A DNA stretch of 64,000 bases. Origin: Mermis nigrescens. Lineage: Eukaryota > Nematoda > Enoplea > Mermithida > Mermithidae. The stretch is taken from NCBI GenBank assembly GCA_036768485.1, contig JAVLUZ010000718.1:213991-277990 (forward strand). The letters are read 5' to 3'. How positions within the stretch are numbered: the stretch's first letter is position 1; the number at the start of each line of letters is the position of its first letter. Below the pieces are notes generated by a model. It did no database searches, was not told where the DNA came from, and saw nothing but the letters and a program-made list of their open reading frames with translations. Below are positions 39,338 to 51,300 of the stretch, one piece after another. Both the position numbers and the translations under genes were made by a program.

Positions 39338-42300
39338 CTGAAAAAAGTAAAAATGATCCAAAAATGAAGGAAGGCAATGCAAATGCAAATCAGTTTAAGA
39401 AACCTGGCTTTTTGGCGAACCGGATTGACTACCGTAAGATTCAATTTTCTTCAAAACGTCCAAGCCTTCGACAACCTTACCAAAAACCACGTGCTTCCCA
39501 TCGAGCCTTTAAAGATAAAAAATATTTAAGCATACGTGGGCAGCACCAAAATTCTAGGGGGTGTAAGGTTTTTCAAAGGTCAAAAAATGGCCTTGAAAAT
39601 GGTGGAATGACGAAAAACACCTTTTTTCAACTTATCCCATCGAGCACTATCCATTGGCATCAAAAAATTGCAAAAAAAACAAAAAGAATTTTCAAAAATT
39701 GAATTCTGGGGGGGTATTTTGCTTCCTAAAGGGGTGTTTTAATTTCTCGACGGAATGTTGCATCCCTCAAACCCCTCCCACGCCAAGGTGTGCATTTAAC
39801 CCACAGAATCGTGTACAGACGCCAGAAAAATTTTTTAAAAAGTTAACATGATTAGACATTGTATGAATTAAATTTAATTCAAACTTATAAATACATATAT
39901 TCAAATTTCTATCAGACGTGCGCAGCTATTTACTCAATGGATGACCGGAAAATTGAGGAGCGAGAAGACTAAAAATTCTTCTAATCCAGTAGTACATATA
40001 CTGAAACCTACTGAAGAATCTGCAAAGCAAATCGCAGTATATACTACATGCATAGAAAGCAGAGAAATCAAAAAACAAAACATACTCAATAAAGCATTTG
40101 ATGCAGCAATAAACACGCCGAAATATTAGCGAATCAATAGACAACAATAAACAATACATAACACGAACAAGAAATCCTAAAATAATTTCTTTTACTTGAA
40201 TTCAAATCACTTGAAAAACTAGAAAAACATAAAGATATATTAGGCTTCGTAGATGTACAAAGTCAGGGTTAGCAGCATGGTTTTCTGTATTCGGCAAAGA
40301 TCTTTTCCGATGTACAAAGACTTTTTGGGACCGTCTTTGTACATGTGCAAAGATTTTCGCGAGGACAAAAACTGTAAAAAAGTCCAAAATTCCCAAAATT
40401 TTAGGCGCTTCGCGCCGAAATGAGTAATTGTTTGTTCTATATCTCTTCATAATGGCAGAAATTGTATTTAGAAGGCAAAAAAATAAATTTTTCGGCCAGA
40501 AACCTAGAAATTGTCTAAAAAACACTACTAAAGGTCAGGCACGTAGCTGGCCGTTCTATTTTGGGGGGACCAACACTAATTTTGGGGTGGACTAAGCTCG
40601 AAAAGGCGAAAAATAGCACAAAATAACGTTTAAAAAGTCCTACTTTTTCCAATTTTTCTGAATTTAGGGGAGGGTCCGGATCCCCCATTCTCCCCAGAGC
40701 TACGTGGCTGCCAAAGGTCGAAAAAACTTCGTTTTACCACACCGAAAACGCTACTATATTATATAATAGCGACCGAAAATTTGCACGTACAAAATGTACA
40801 AAGACTTTTCGGAACCAAGGGACCTTGTACAAAAAAAAACACTGGTTGGCAGAGGGCAGAGGTAAATCCTAGAAATGACCAGTAAATTTAGTGTTCACAA
40901 TTCACGCTTTTTTGCTAGTCAGTTAATGAAAATGGTCGAAATATTGTATGTTTTATGTGGCAAATACGCGCCTTTTTTAGCAATTTCAGCCCATCTTGAC
41001 TGCATTACGTCTCTTTCAATATAAAATAGATATAGTCAATGATCGGACGTATGTACACATAGTGCTAGCTGGCCACTGAAAAACCACCGATTTTGGGGAC
41101 CGAAAAACCACCCATTTTCTCAGTAATAAAGAGAAGGTGTGTAATATTTTGCTGGCGTAAGAGCCTTGCTATATAGAACAGATATAATGCATGTATACTT
41201 TTCAGAACATTTCCAAACTTGAGATACAAACTTCCCCAAAAGTTCCGAAAAAATCATTAATATTGATGCTTTTTTCATGCATTTTTGAGCAACGATAATT
41301 CTTCCGTATTCAATGCTGTTAGAATCTTTTCAGTTTTTATGTTAGCCCATTATATAGGCTACACACAGAAGAAAATTTGGTTGCCACATGTTGTCTCAAA
41401 AACTGCAGTATACCGTCAAAATCAAGACAAATAAAAAACCAGTTGTATCCTAAAAACCAGCGCGGACTTGATGAAATTAGGCAAGCACATGCCTCTTAGA
41501 GTCTAACGTATTGCACGATACATATTTTGCAGAAAGCGTATAAATTTTCGCCAAAAAACTCATTTTGACCCTAAATAAAAGCCATGGACCCCTAAAAACC
41601 AACGCTGAATATATGTTGTCATGGCAAAGAAATTATTTTTTATAACTTGCATCATTTTTCACTGTTTTCTTGCACAGGATATTAAGCGAACTTCGCATAA
41701 ATATTTCCTAGCAGTAAAAAGTATTATTAGTGAATAAGAGAGAATTTTTCACAAAATTTTGATAATGATAAAAAATAATCATAATTAAATCAAAGATCGA
41801 CAAAACCTGTAATTTTTTTTCAACGAGAAGAGCAAGGACTAGCAGACAAATCTAACGAAATATCTGCAACAAACTACAGGCTTAACCTTGCTTTTTCATG
41901 TATTTTTTAAATTCATGGTTTTTTAAGGAAAAAGTGGTTTTTTAAAAATTTCATATTTCATGCAAGCTTGCAACGAAATGTTTAGCGTATGGATTCTTGT
42001 ACACGTCAACTTGTAGGCCCAGGGCCAGGCTTGGAGGTAGCCGTCCCATTTTGGGGGGACCAACACCAATTTTTTGGGGGACTATGCCCAAAAAGGCCGA
42101 AAATAGCATAAAATAACGTTTTAAAAGACCTATTTTTCCGATTTTTCTGAATTTGGGGGGTCCGATCCCCCAGAGATACGTGCCTGCCCAGGGCAGCTGT
42201 CAAAAACAAGCGGTCGTTTATTTGTTCAGCGCTTTCCGTTCAGAAGATGTGAGCGAAAGTCATGAAATAGTTTTTAAAGGCCAGCACTGTATTGATTTTT

Positions 42301-45300
42301 GAGATTATTTTGAAACAATTTTAAGCGCTTTTTAAGTAAACATATCATAAATTTAAAATATCCAAAGAAAATGCGCCACAAACTCAAATTCGCCCGACAG
42401 TAAATGCCTGTCTGACACCTCAAAGTAGTAGTGCTCACTACATGGCATGGAGAAGTTCTCCAGATTCTCGGAAACCCTTCCTTCACACCCATGTGTGTGA
42501 CAGCACCATACATATAACGGCTCATATAACAGGGTATAACTATATAACTCATATAGCTGGGTATACATATAACTGGGTATGGGTCCCGGTCATTTTTAGG
42601 GGAAGGGTTGGGTAAATGACTCACAAATAAAAATAGGCAAAAACACGAAGTTTTTGCCATAAATCGGGAATGAGGCGCAGATGAACACGATTAGGGTGGC
42701 CTGGCCTAGGAGGGTGAAATTCGAGATGTATTTTCAAGTAGTTTTGTTAATTAGGTAGTCGAAATTGCTTGGAAATACTCAATTTTGGAGTCAAAATCAG
42801 CCAACAGTACCTAATTTTTGGGCTGTTAAGCGGAAGGGAATACCATACATGGGCATGGGGGTAAGAGGGGGTATAACCCCTACTTAAAGTGCTTTAGGAA
42901 AATTCATCGCGGGGCAAAATTCATCGTGACGTAAAATCATCGTAGAAAAATTCATCGTGAAGAAACTTAAAATTAATCATCCTCGGAATTTTGTAACGGA
43001 TATATGGTCTTATAAAGTACATTAACAAAAAGTACATTAACAAAAACACAGTGTTCCGCATTTCCCTTAATTCCTTGAAATTTTTCTACTGAGTTAACAA
43101 CAAACTATCCTGACAAGTTAAGCCTAAGGTATAGTTGCTTGAGGTTAATTTGCAGTCAGTTTTTTAGAATGGTTTTTTCAACCAGCCCCTTAAATGCTGT
43201 ACATTTATAAATACTCAGAGGCTTTCCTACTCCTAACCTTTTCTGTAACGGCAATTTAAGACAGCTCAAAAACGCGTTTATATATTAGATGTCAAAGAAA
43301 AGGAATGATGACATGACAGCGAAATTCGAGATGCAAGGACTACTCCTTAATTTTTGGTACGTACACTTTACCTACAGTATTTTATCTTATAAGTCCACCA
43401 GTATGTACTTGCAACATCTAAACTTTACTGTCTCGTATTTTAGACATACCGTTCAAAATCCCTCCTTGGAATAATCTATTGCTTTCAGTTATAAAATTTG
43501 CACTACAAAATAAATAAAACACTTTCGTAAATTTTGCATGATATCGTTAGAAAATACATAGCAACCTGAGTGAATTGAATCGTATTGAAGAAGGTATCAA
43601 TTCATCACAACTTTTCCCACGATGAATTTTACACCACAATGAATTTTCTCACGATGAATTTTCCACGATGAACTTTCCCACGATGAATTTTCCGGATACC
43701 CCTTAAGGTATCAGAAATTCGTTGTCTGACGATTTTGAGATGAAAGATGCTGCAAGACATTTTTGAGCTTACTGTGGCAAAAGGGCCAAAAAGTTCTACC
43801 TTAAAACGGTAAAAATTTGAAAGTTTTTCCGGCGCTTCAATCGCATTGATAAATTTCTGTATTTTTCATCACTAGAAATCCGAAAATCGGCTAAATTCCA
43901 CTTGTAAGGCTTAAAAACCCAGTTTACCGCACATAACGTGCTACTGTACAGTATTACAGTAGGCTAAAGTATTACATGTACAGAATATACATTGACTTTT
44001 TGCGACCATATTTGTACGAGTATATACATGCACAAAGATACCTTGTAAAAAAAGATGACCACAATTTACTATACGACCACTCCTGGATTTCGCCCCCTCT
44101 GGTCTGCTCTACTTTGCCCATGTAAGGTCGGAATACCCCCTCTTATGCGTCCCTACATATGTGCATGCATGGAATAAAAAATTCTCGAACTTTGGGGGAT
44201 GGGGGACAACGAACTTTAGGTGGGAGGTTCCCCTCCATCCCCTTGTTACATGAATGGGCAACAACTCCCTCACCCCTACGTGCATATGTATTAGGCACTA
44301 ACACGAAGTTCCGAAATAATTAGCATTCAGAGGCGTAACCAGGATTTTGTTTCGGGGAATATCCAAGTTCTTGAAGTCCTATATCTCGTTAACCATTAGG
44401 AGATCCGCGAAAATAATGGTATTTTTGAGCGTTTCTCGACGAGATCTATGCCATGGTGAAGTGAAAAATTTGAAAAAAATTTTAAAATTTTCTTGCTTGA
44501 TTTCAAACTTGGATATAAAAAATCTATCTTTTAACCTATTGGTATGACTAATTTCTCAATACCAAATTAAAGCTTGACTCCGAAATATTTCGAAATTCTT
44601 TTCTTTGAAATTTAATTTTGCGCTTTTGCAAAGAAACTAATGCGGAAAATATTAGATCACCGCGATGCGCCGAAAATTTCTGACATATTCGTCATTTTTA
44701 AGTCAAATATGGGCTTCTAAGGTAAGAAAAAAGATAGAAAATAAGAAATCCGGCGTGAAGAGCCGGAAAATTTTGAGTTTTAGAAGCTAAAAAGTGTGCT
44801 AAGAACGCATTTTGGGTGTCCTTTCAGTTGACTTTGAGAATTTTTAATTTTTTCCTTTAGGGGAACCCGTTTAATTTTTTAAGTATTTCCGCAAAAGTCA
44901 GTATAAGATCGAGAATGGATTGAAAATTTAATCATTGCTCATTCGTATAGATACAAGTCCCCTTTCGATGGTTGCAAAGAGCTGAATTATATATTTATTT
45001 AATCAAATTTACCAGCCCGTTTTAGCCGTTGTTATGAAAAATTGAGATCCATTGGTGTTAGGACCAGCGTTAGCCATTGACAAAATTCCGACTTCGGTGT
45101 GTCTCAGTTTAAAATTTTCATCCGAAAATTTTTCGCCGTAAATAGATTCTCCACCAGTTCCATCGTGTCTAGTGAAATCTCCGCCCTGAAGTAAATGCAA
45201 GGGCGTTAGAATAGCTAAAAATTTTGAATAACGTGTGGCATTCCTGGGTAATACATAATATCGTGGTATAGCAAAAATTAAACAAAGGCTGTGTTTTGTA

Positions 45301-48300
45301 TACTAGACTGGAAATATCACATTTGGCCTCGGTCAGGGACTTTTCTGAGCTAAAAATAACTTTTTGAAACAGAAAAACTCATTTTTCCGACATGAGCAAC
45401 TATGTATATACTTTCTAAGCCAGAACAAGCAAATTTAAAAGCTGGACAATCGCTTATTGGATCAGGACAACCACTATTCAAAGGTGGACCATTAAAGGTG
45501 GGCGGCACCAAAGTTCTGAGGGGGGTGCATGATTTTTTCAAAGGTCAAAAAATGGCCTTAAAAATGGTGGTATGGCGTAAAAACACCAGAAAAAAACAAA
45601 AAAATTTCGAAAATTGAATTCTGGAGGGTATTTTGGTATTTGGGGGGTGTATACCAGCGAACGACCGGGCCCAAAAAAACCGGGCCCGGGCCCCAAATTT
45701 TCTACCAGGCCCGGGTCCGGGCCTACATATATTATATATAGAAGCCTATACATGCATGTACACTTTATAGGGTGACAGTAAAGCCTGTTCCTTCATAACA
45801 TATTAATAATTAGAAATGGTTAGTTGGAGCAGGACAAAATTAGTCAAAATTAGAAATGCTATAATGAGCAGAAAAATCAAATGAACAAACATTTCAAAAT
45901 TTTATTAAGCAGATCTAGCCGTTACACACAGAGCCATTGCCCCATTTTGCCGCTGAATTCCCTTTTCCTCGTGAAATATGCGTCTTAAATTTTTTGCAAA
46001 TTGCAACTGAACGATCTGAAGGCTTTAAGTCGAAAAATTGCCAAACAGGCGACGTCATTACTGCTAATTAAATTTGTAAGACTAATATTTCCCTAAAGTA
46101 TAAGAGTTGAATGTTATATTGAAAGTTAGAACGAATACATATACACACCAGTGTTGCTAACCTTAGCTGTAAAAAAACTCATAAAAACCTCAGAAATTTA
46201 GAGGAAAAACCTCAAAAATGCTAGTCAAGGTTTATAAATGGGTTTTATACATTAGTTTTCATGATTTTTCGGTACTCAGATTATTCAGGCACTGTTTCTA
46301 AGCTTTTTCTGACAAAATTAAAACGAGAATATCTAAAATAAAAACCTCGAACCTAAAAAATCCCCACAATATAAAGATAAAAACTCCAAATTTTGAGGAA
46401 AAACCGCCATGCTGACAACACTGATACACGTACATGAGAAATGTTAGCACGGAAGAAGGATATTACGTACATAGAAACGGGTCGCTTGATAAGAGACTTT
46501 TGCAATAGTAAGAGACGTAGCCTAGATTTTGGTTCGGGGGAAGGGCATAAACAGAAATTTTTAAGACTACTTTCGCATTGAATGCCAGTAACGTTATGTA
46601 TATATATACATATATAGTAGAACTGAGTTTTTCGACCTTTAGTAGTGTAGTCTAGCTAATTTATGCGTTTCTGACGATCAAAAATACAAAAAGTGTTACG
46701 CGGCGCGAAGTACCGAAAAATTTTTGGAATTTCTACCGTTTTCATATAAAATTTACGGCCTTTCTGTTGACAAACAATTCGCAAATCATAAGTGGCGCAA
46801 AGTGCCAAGAACTTTAGTCATTTTTTACCGCCTTAACATTTTGTTGCTCTGTGAATACTAATAGTCTAACAGAGAAAAAATTATCAATTTGTACAAAATA
46901 ATTTTGACAGTTCAAGCTTCTAAGAAGAAAACTGCGAATTACTAACTTTGTCTGAAGATATTTGGAGTGATTCAAGCTTTTAAACGCAATGCTGGAGCTT
47001 AACAAACAGAGAGAACAGTAACTGGCGGCGCTATGCGCCGAAAAATTTTAACGTTTTTATACTATAAACTCAATTTATACCGCTAAAATCATACAAAACA
47101 GACAAATTAATGCCGGCGCGAAACACCGGGAATTTTTAGAAATTCCTAACCCTTTTACCTGGCTTCTTCTCTCAGAAATCTCGTTGCACATGTGCAACGA
47201 GATTTAACGGTGCGGGGTCTGGGGTGGCGCGCTCAAGCGTTCCCAGCGGGGTCCGGGGCAGAGTCCCGCAAAATTTTGTAAAAAAAGCATTTTTAATGTT
47301 AAATTGTAACGTTAAAATTTTCGCTAAATCAGCCAAATCTCGGTTCTGAATCAAGCACAAAAACACTTAAAATTTATGAACTCCTACATTGCACAAAATT
47401 TCTGAGCTGAAATGCGTTTTTCGACCTCTGCTAATTGCATAGCGCAACAACGGGTCGCTACCAATAAGATATATCTTACCGTTTTCGGGCCCATTTGTGG
47501 CCATCTTATTAACAAGATGAAGTTCAAAAAACAGGAAATGCGCAAAAAAATAAGAAAATTTGGCCATTACTTTCATCTAAAATAGGATTACGTGTCCTTG
47601 TAAAGAAAGACAAACAAAGCAAAGAAAAGACAAACTGGTACACAAAAGACAAACGAAGCAGAGAATAGACAAACTGGTACACAATCATTTTCGCACTTTT
47701 ACTATTACGCTCAACAAGCATGCACACTTTCATTCAACGAACAAATAGTGCATTAAATTACTAAAATGATGTGAAGTGCTGATTCAAGCTTTTAAATTCA
47801 TTGTATCTATATAGCAATAGATAATAATGACTCAGCGCGAAGCGCCGGAAAAAGTTTGACGTTATTGCCTTTCTGAACTCAGTTTTCTGGACACACATTA
47901 TTGCAACAGAAAAATCAACAATATTTCAGAAAAATTTCGGGGGGAACATGTGCCCCAATGCCCCCCCTGGCTACGCCTATGGCAATAGTATAGGTATGAG
48001 ATTTAACAGCTGCCGAGACGAGGTAAAATTTTTTAACAGGAAGGCTCACTCTAAATCAACGAGCAGCCTTTGCTTGCATTATGTTATTCTTTGAGGTAAC
48101 AACAATATACACGCTGGTACGAAGAGCGCACGTAGTGCTTAATAACAAAATATAACGAATATAATATTTAAGGCCCGGGCCCGGCCCTTAAAAACCGAGC
48201 CCAGGCCCGGACGCCCGAAGACCGGCCGTGCCCGGGCCGGGCCCGGGTACCCGGTCGATCCCTGGTACCAGGAGGAGCAAACTAATGACCATTGTCCAGC

Positions 48301-51300
48301 AATGATGTCCGGTCTGCTCTGTTAGCCGGAGACCGGAAATTGTTAGCTTTTTATCTTACATAAGTGGCTTCTGAAAACGGTGCTAGCATAAAAATATGTG
48401 AAATTGCATTAGGTACCAACTTCACGCCTATGCAGGCTCGCATTCAGGGAGGTAAACGGGAGGGGATTCCCTTTCTGAAATTTTTTTCAGAATTTTCAGA
48501 TATGAAACTATAATTTTTGACATTTCCCAGCGTTAAAATGCTAAACTTTTCGGCGCTTCGAGCCATTAATTTGATCAAAATTACTATTTACTATGTATTT
48601 GAATCTTTACGAGATAAAATTATCAGTGAAATAAAATTTATGTATTACATTTCTTCTCTTCAAAAAGGTGCGAAATTGAGTATAGCGGCATAAAAACGTG
48701 GCGCTTTGCGCCGGATTTATTGTTTATGTGCACTTTTTGGCTTCTAAATCGCTTGCAACTGCTAAAAGTTCAGTTAGACATGGAGGGCATGTCAAATTTT
48801 TCCGGTGCTTCGTGCCAGAGTATTTATTTTCTCTGTTTTGTTATAAAATGCAAAGATTGATTACATACAAATAAAAAAGTTGAAAAGTTTCTAATGAATT
48901 GAATGATAAGAAATCAGTTATGCAGACAATTTAAACGATAGATTTCGTGTATAATATTCGAATAAAGAAAAAATCTTTGTAATTGAAAAAAATTTCGCCA
49001 GTGTACATATAGATTTCGTCGAGAAACGTTCAAAAATGCCTATATTTTGGCTTATCTCCTAAAAGTTCTCGAGATATTCGACTTAAAAGTGTACGATTCC
49101 TACCCTACCCCCTGAGAAAATTTCTGGATACGGAACTGCACCAATGTATAGATATTTTTCCCCTTTTTGATCCTAGTTTTGCGTTACTCCAACAGAAAAT
49201 CCTTTTATCCCTCTCAGAATTTGAACACCATATACCCGCGAGCAAATCGGGTCATTAGTTGTTCGTGTAACAGAGATACTGAAGTGTTAACTTGGAATGC
49301 CTGATGTTTCAATGAGTAATTAAATAAATTGCACTCCTCGGATACCGGAAAATCTAAACTCTGAACAAAAAAAAACAATCGAAAAAACTCGGAAAAACTA
49401 TCTTTTACCGATAAGCTCTATTCAACAAAAATAAGGGAGAAAGGCGACAAATGAGGGTTGATCAAAAAGTTACCGGAATAAACCTATAAGATTTGATAGG
49501 AACAAAATTGAATTAAACAAATTATATGTTTACAAAGCTGAGCCTTTACTGTGTAAACCTGCAAGTTTTAAATTTTGTCGGCGTATTTGATGCTGATTGA
49601 TTGTCGTTAACCATTATCATATTTTGCGCAACTGAACAAAACTCAAAATTTCCTTTCTACTTAGGAGCAAAGCTGCAATTATTCATAGCCCTCCAAGAAT
49701 GTACATATAAATTTAGGGACGGATCCCAAGTCCCTTCTTATTTTTCCGCAAGATCGCACTGAAAACCCGACAAGATAAATGCTGCCTATTTATTATTTAA
49801 AAAGTCTCTGGCTTTTACATAAGATAGGTTATATCATAAAGCATAGATATATCGAATCTAATGATTTAAACATAGGCACTCAACTGCTAAACATTCGGAA
49901 AATCGTGATAAACTTTAATTTCTACATTTCGCAGCCTTACAAAATCTCGAATTTATTCTTTGAAAGAAGTCTTAAATAAAAGTAAATCCGGAAAGCACAC
50001 AACTAGTCGTACATGAAAATTATAGGAAAAGCGCAGAAGCAAATTATTCATGAAAATTAAATATAAATTGAAGGCCTGGTCTTTTTGAAAATTCATTCGA
50101 AAGGGTACGTAAACCTTAGCTTGAATTGAATTGATAACTTAAAATTTGCCTTGATTACATTCTTCTTGTTTTATGAAAGGTCAGAGCTAAAAACCCAAAA
50201 AAACATGATTACGTAAGTTAAAACTTCTTTTGAACTTTACACTCAGAGTTGTTTTTTTTGTACAAGGTCCGTTTGACATGTACAAAGATGGTCCCTAAAA
50301 GTCTTTGTACATTTTGTACACACAAATTTTTGGGTACTACATATAATATGGTACAGTAGCGATTTAAGTGCGGCAAAAACAGAATAGTTCGACCTTTGGT
50401 AGTGTATATTTTAGCTAATTTTTGGGTTTCTGAGGGCAAAAATCACTAATAATCGTCTCAAAACGGAGCGAAGCGCCGAAAAATTTGACATTTTTCTTTC
50501 AAAATGCAATTTTTGACATTATGAAGATATATAGAACACACAATTACTGATTTCGGCGCCGAAAATTTGTGCAGATTTCAAACCTTTTTTGCAGTTTTTG
50601 TCTTACAAAAAAATCTTTGTACATGTACAAAGACGGCTCCCAAAGGTCTTTGTATATCGGGAAAAATCTTTGCCGAATACAAAAAACACTGTTTACACTG
50701 CACATTTTCGAAGAGACGCAGGCTGTCCTGCTTGGCGCAAGTGAGCATAGAGAAGATGGCACACATTAAGCTTTACATGAGATTTTAAAAACGACGGCTG
50801 TCGAAGAAATTTCGGGAGAGGTCAAGTGGGAGACGCCATCTGAATGAATTTGTCGATTTAACGCAAAAAGGTAAATTTTTGTAAGATAATACGCTTAAAA
50901 CAGGTCATGTGTAGGTGTAGGTATACAAACATAGTAGAATTATCCGTATTTAAAATACTTCAAAATAGATTTTATTCGACAAAATGCATTTTTTTGTTCA
51001 ACATGTTCCCTTTTATATCAAGAACTGGCATTAGGCTATCTTTTTATTGCAGTTTTTGGGTATCACTCCTTCCTTTTGGCAATCTCTATTGCCTACCAAT
51101 TACCTGGCACATGAAACCAGGAATAATGCGATGAAACGTAGACTTTTTATAATGCAACGACTTGCCGCCTTTTCCGACTCCCTTTTCTCCCGTACACAAG
51201 GCGCGAAAATTTTCTGCAGTCTTTGGAACAATATCGTTATAGAGCTAAAAGAACAGAGTAAGAACGTAACATGCAAAGTAAATATGCATGTTTTACTACT

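Noticed and set aside
43289..43474. Plus-strand frame with MQGLLLNFW, considered as the missing PI4K2 MRGQILNL exon
   Set aside because: The similarity is limited to a few residues, it sits 37 kb away across two opposite-strand genes, and it lies inside a putative TIR element.
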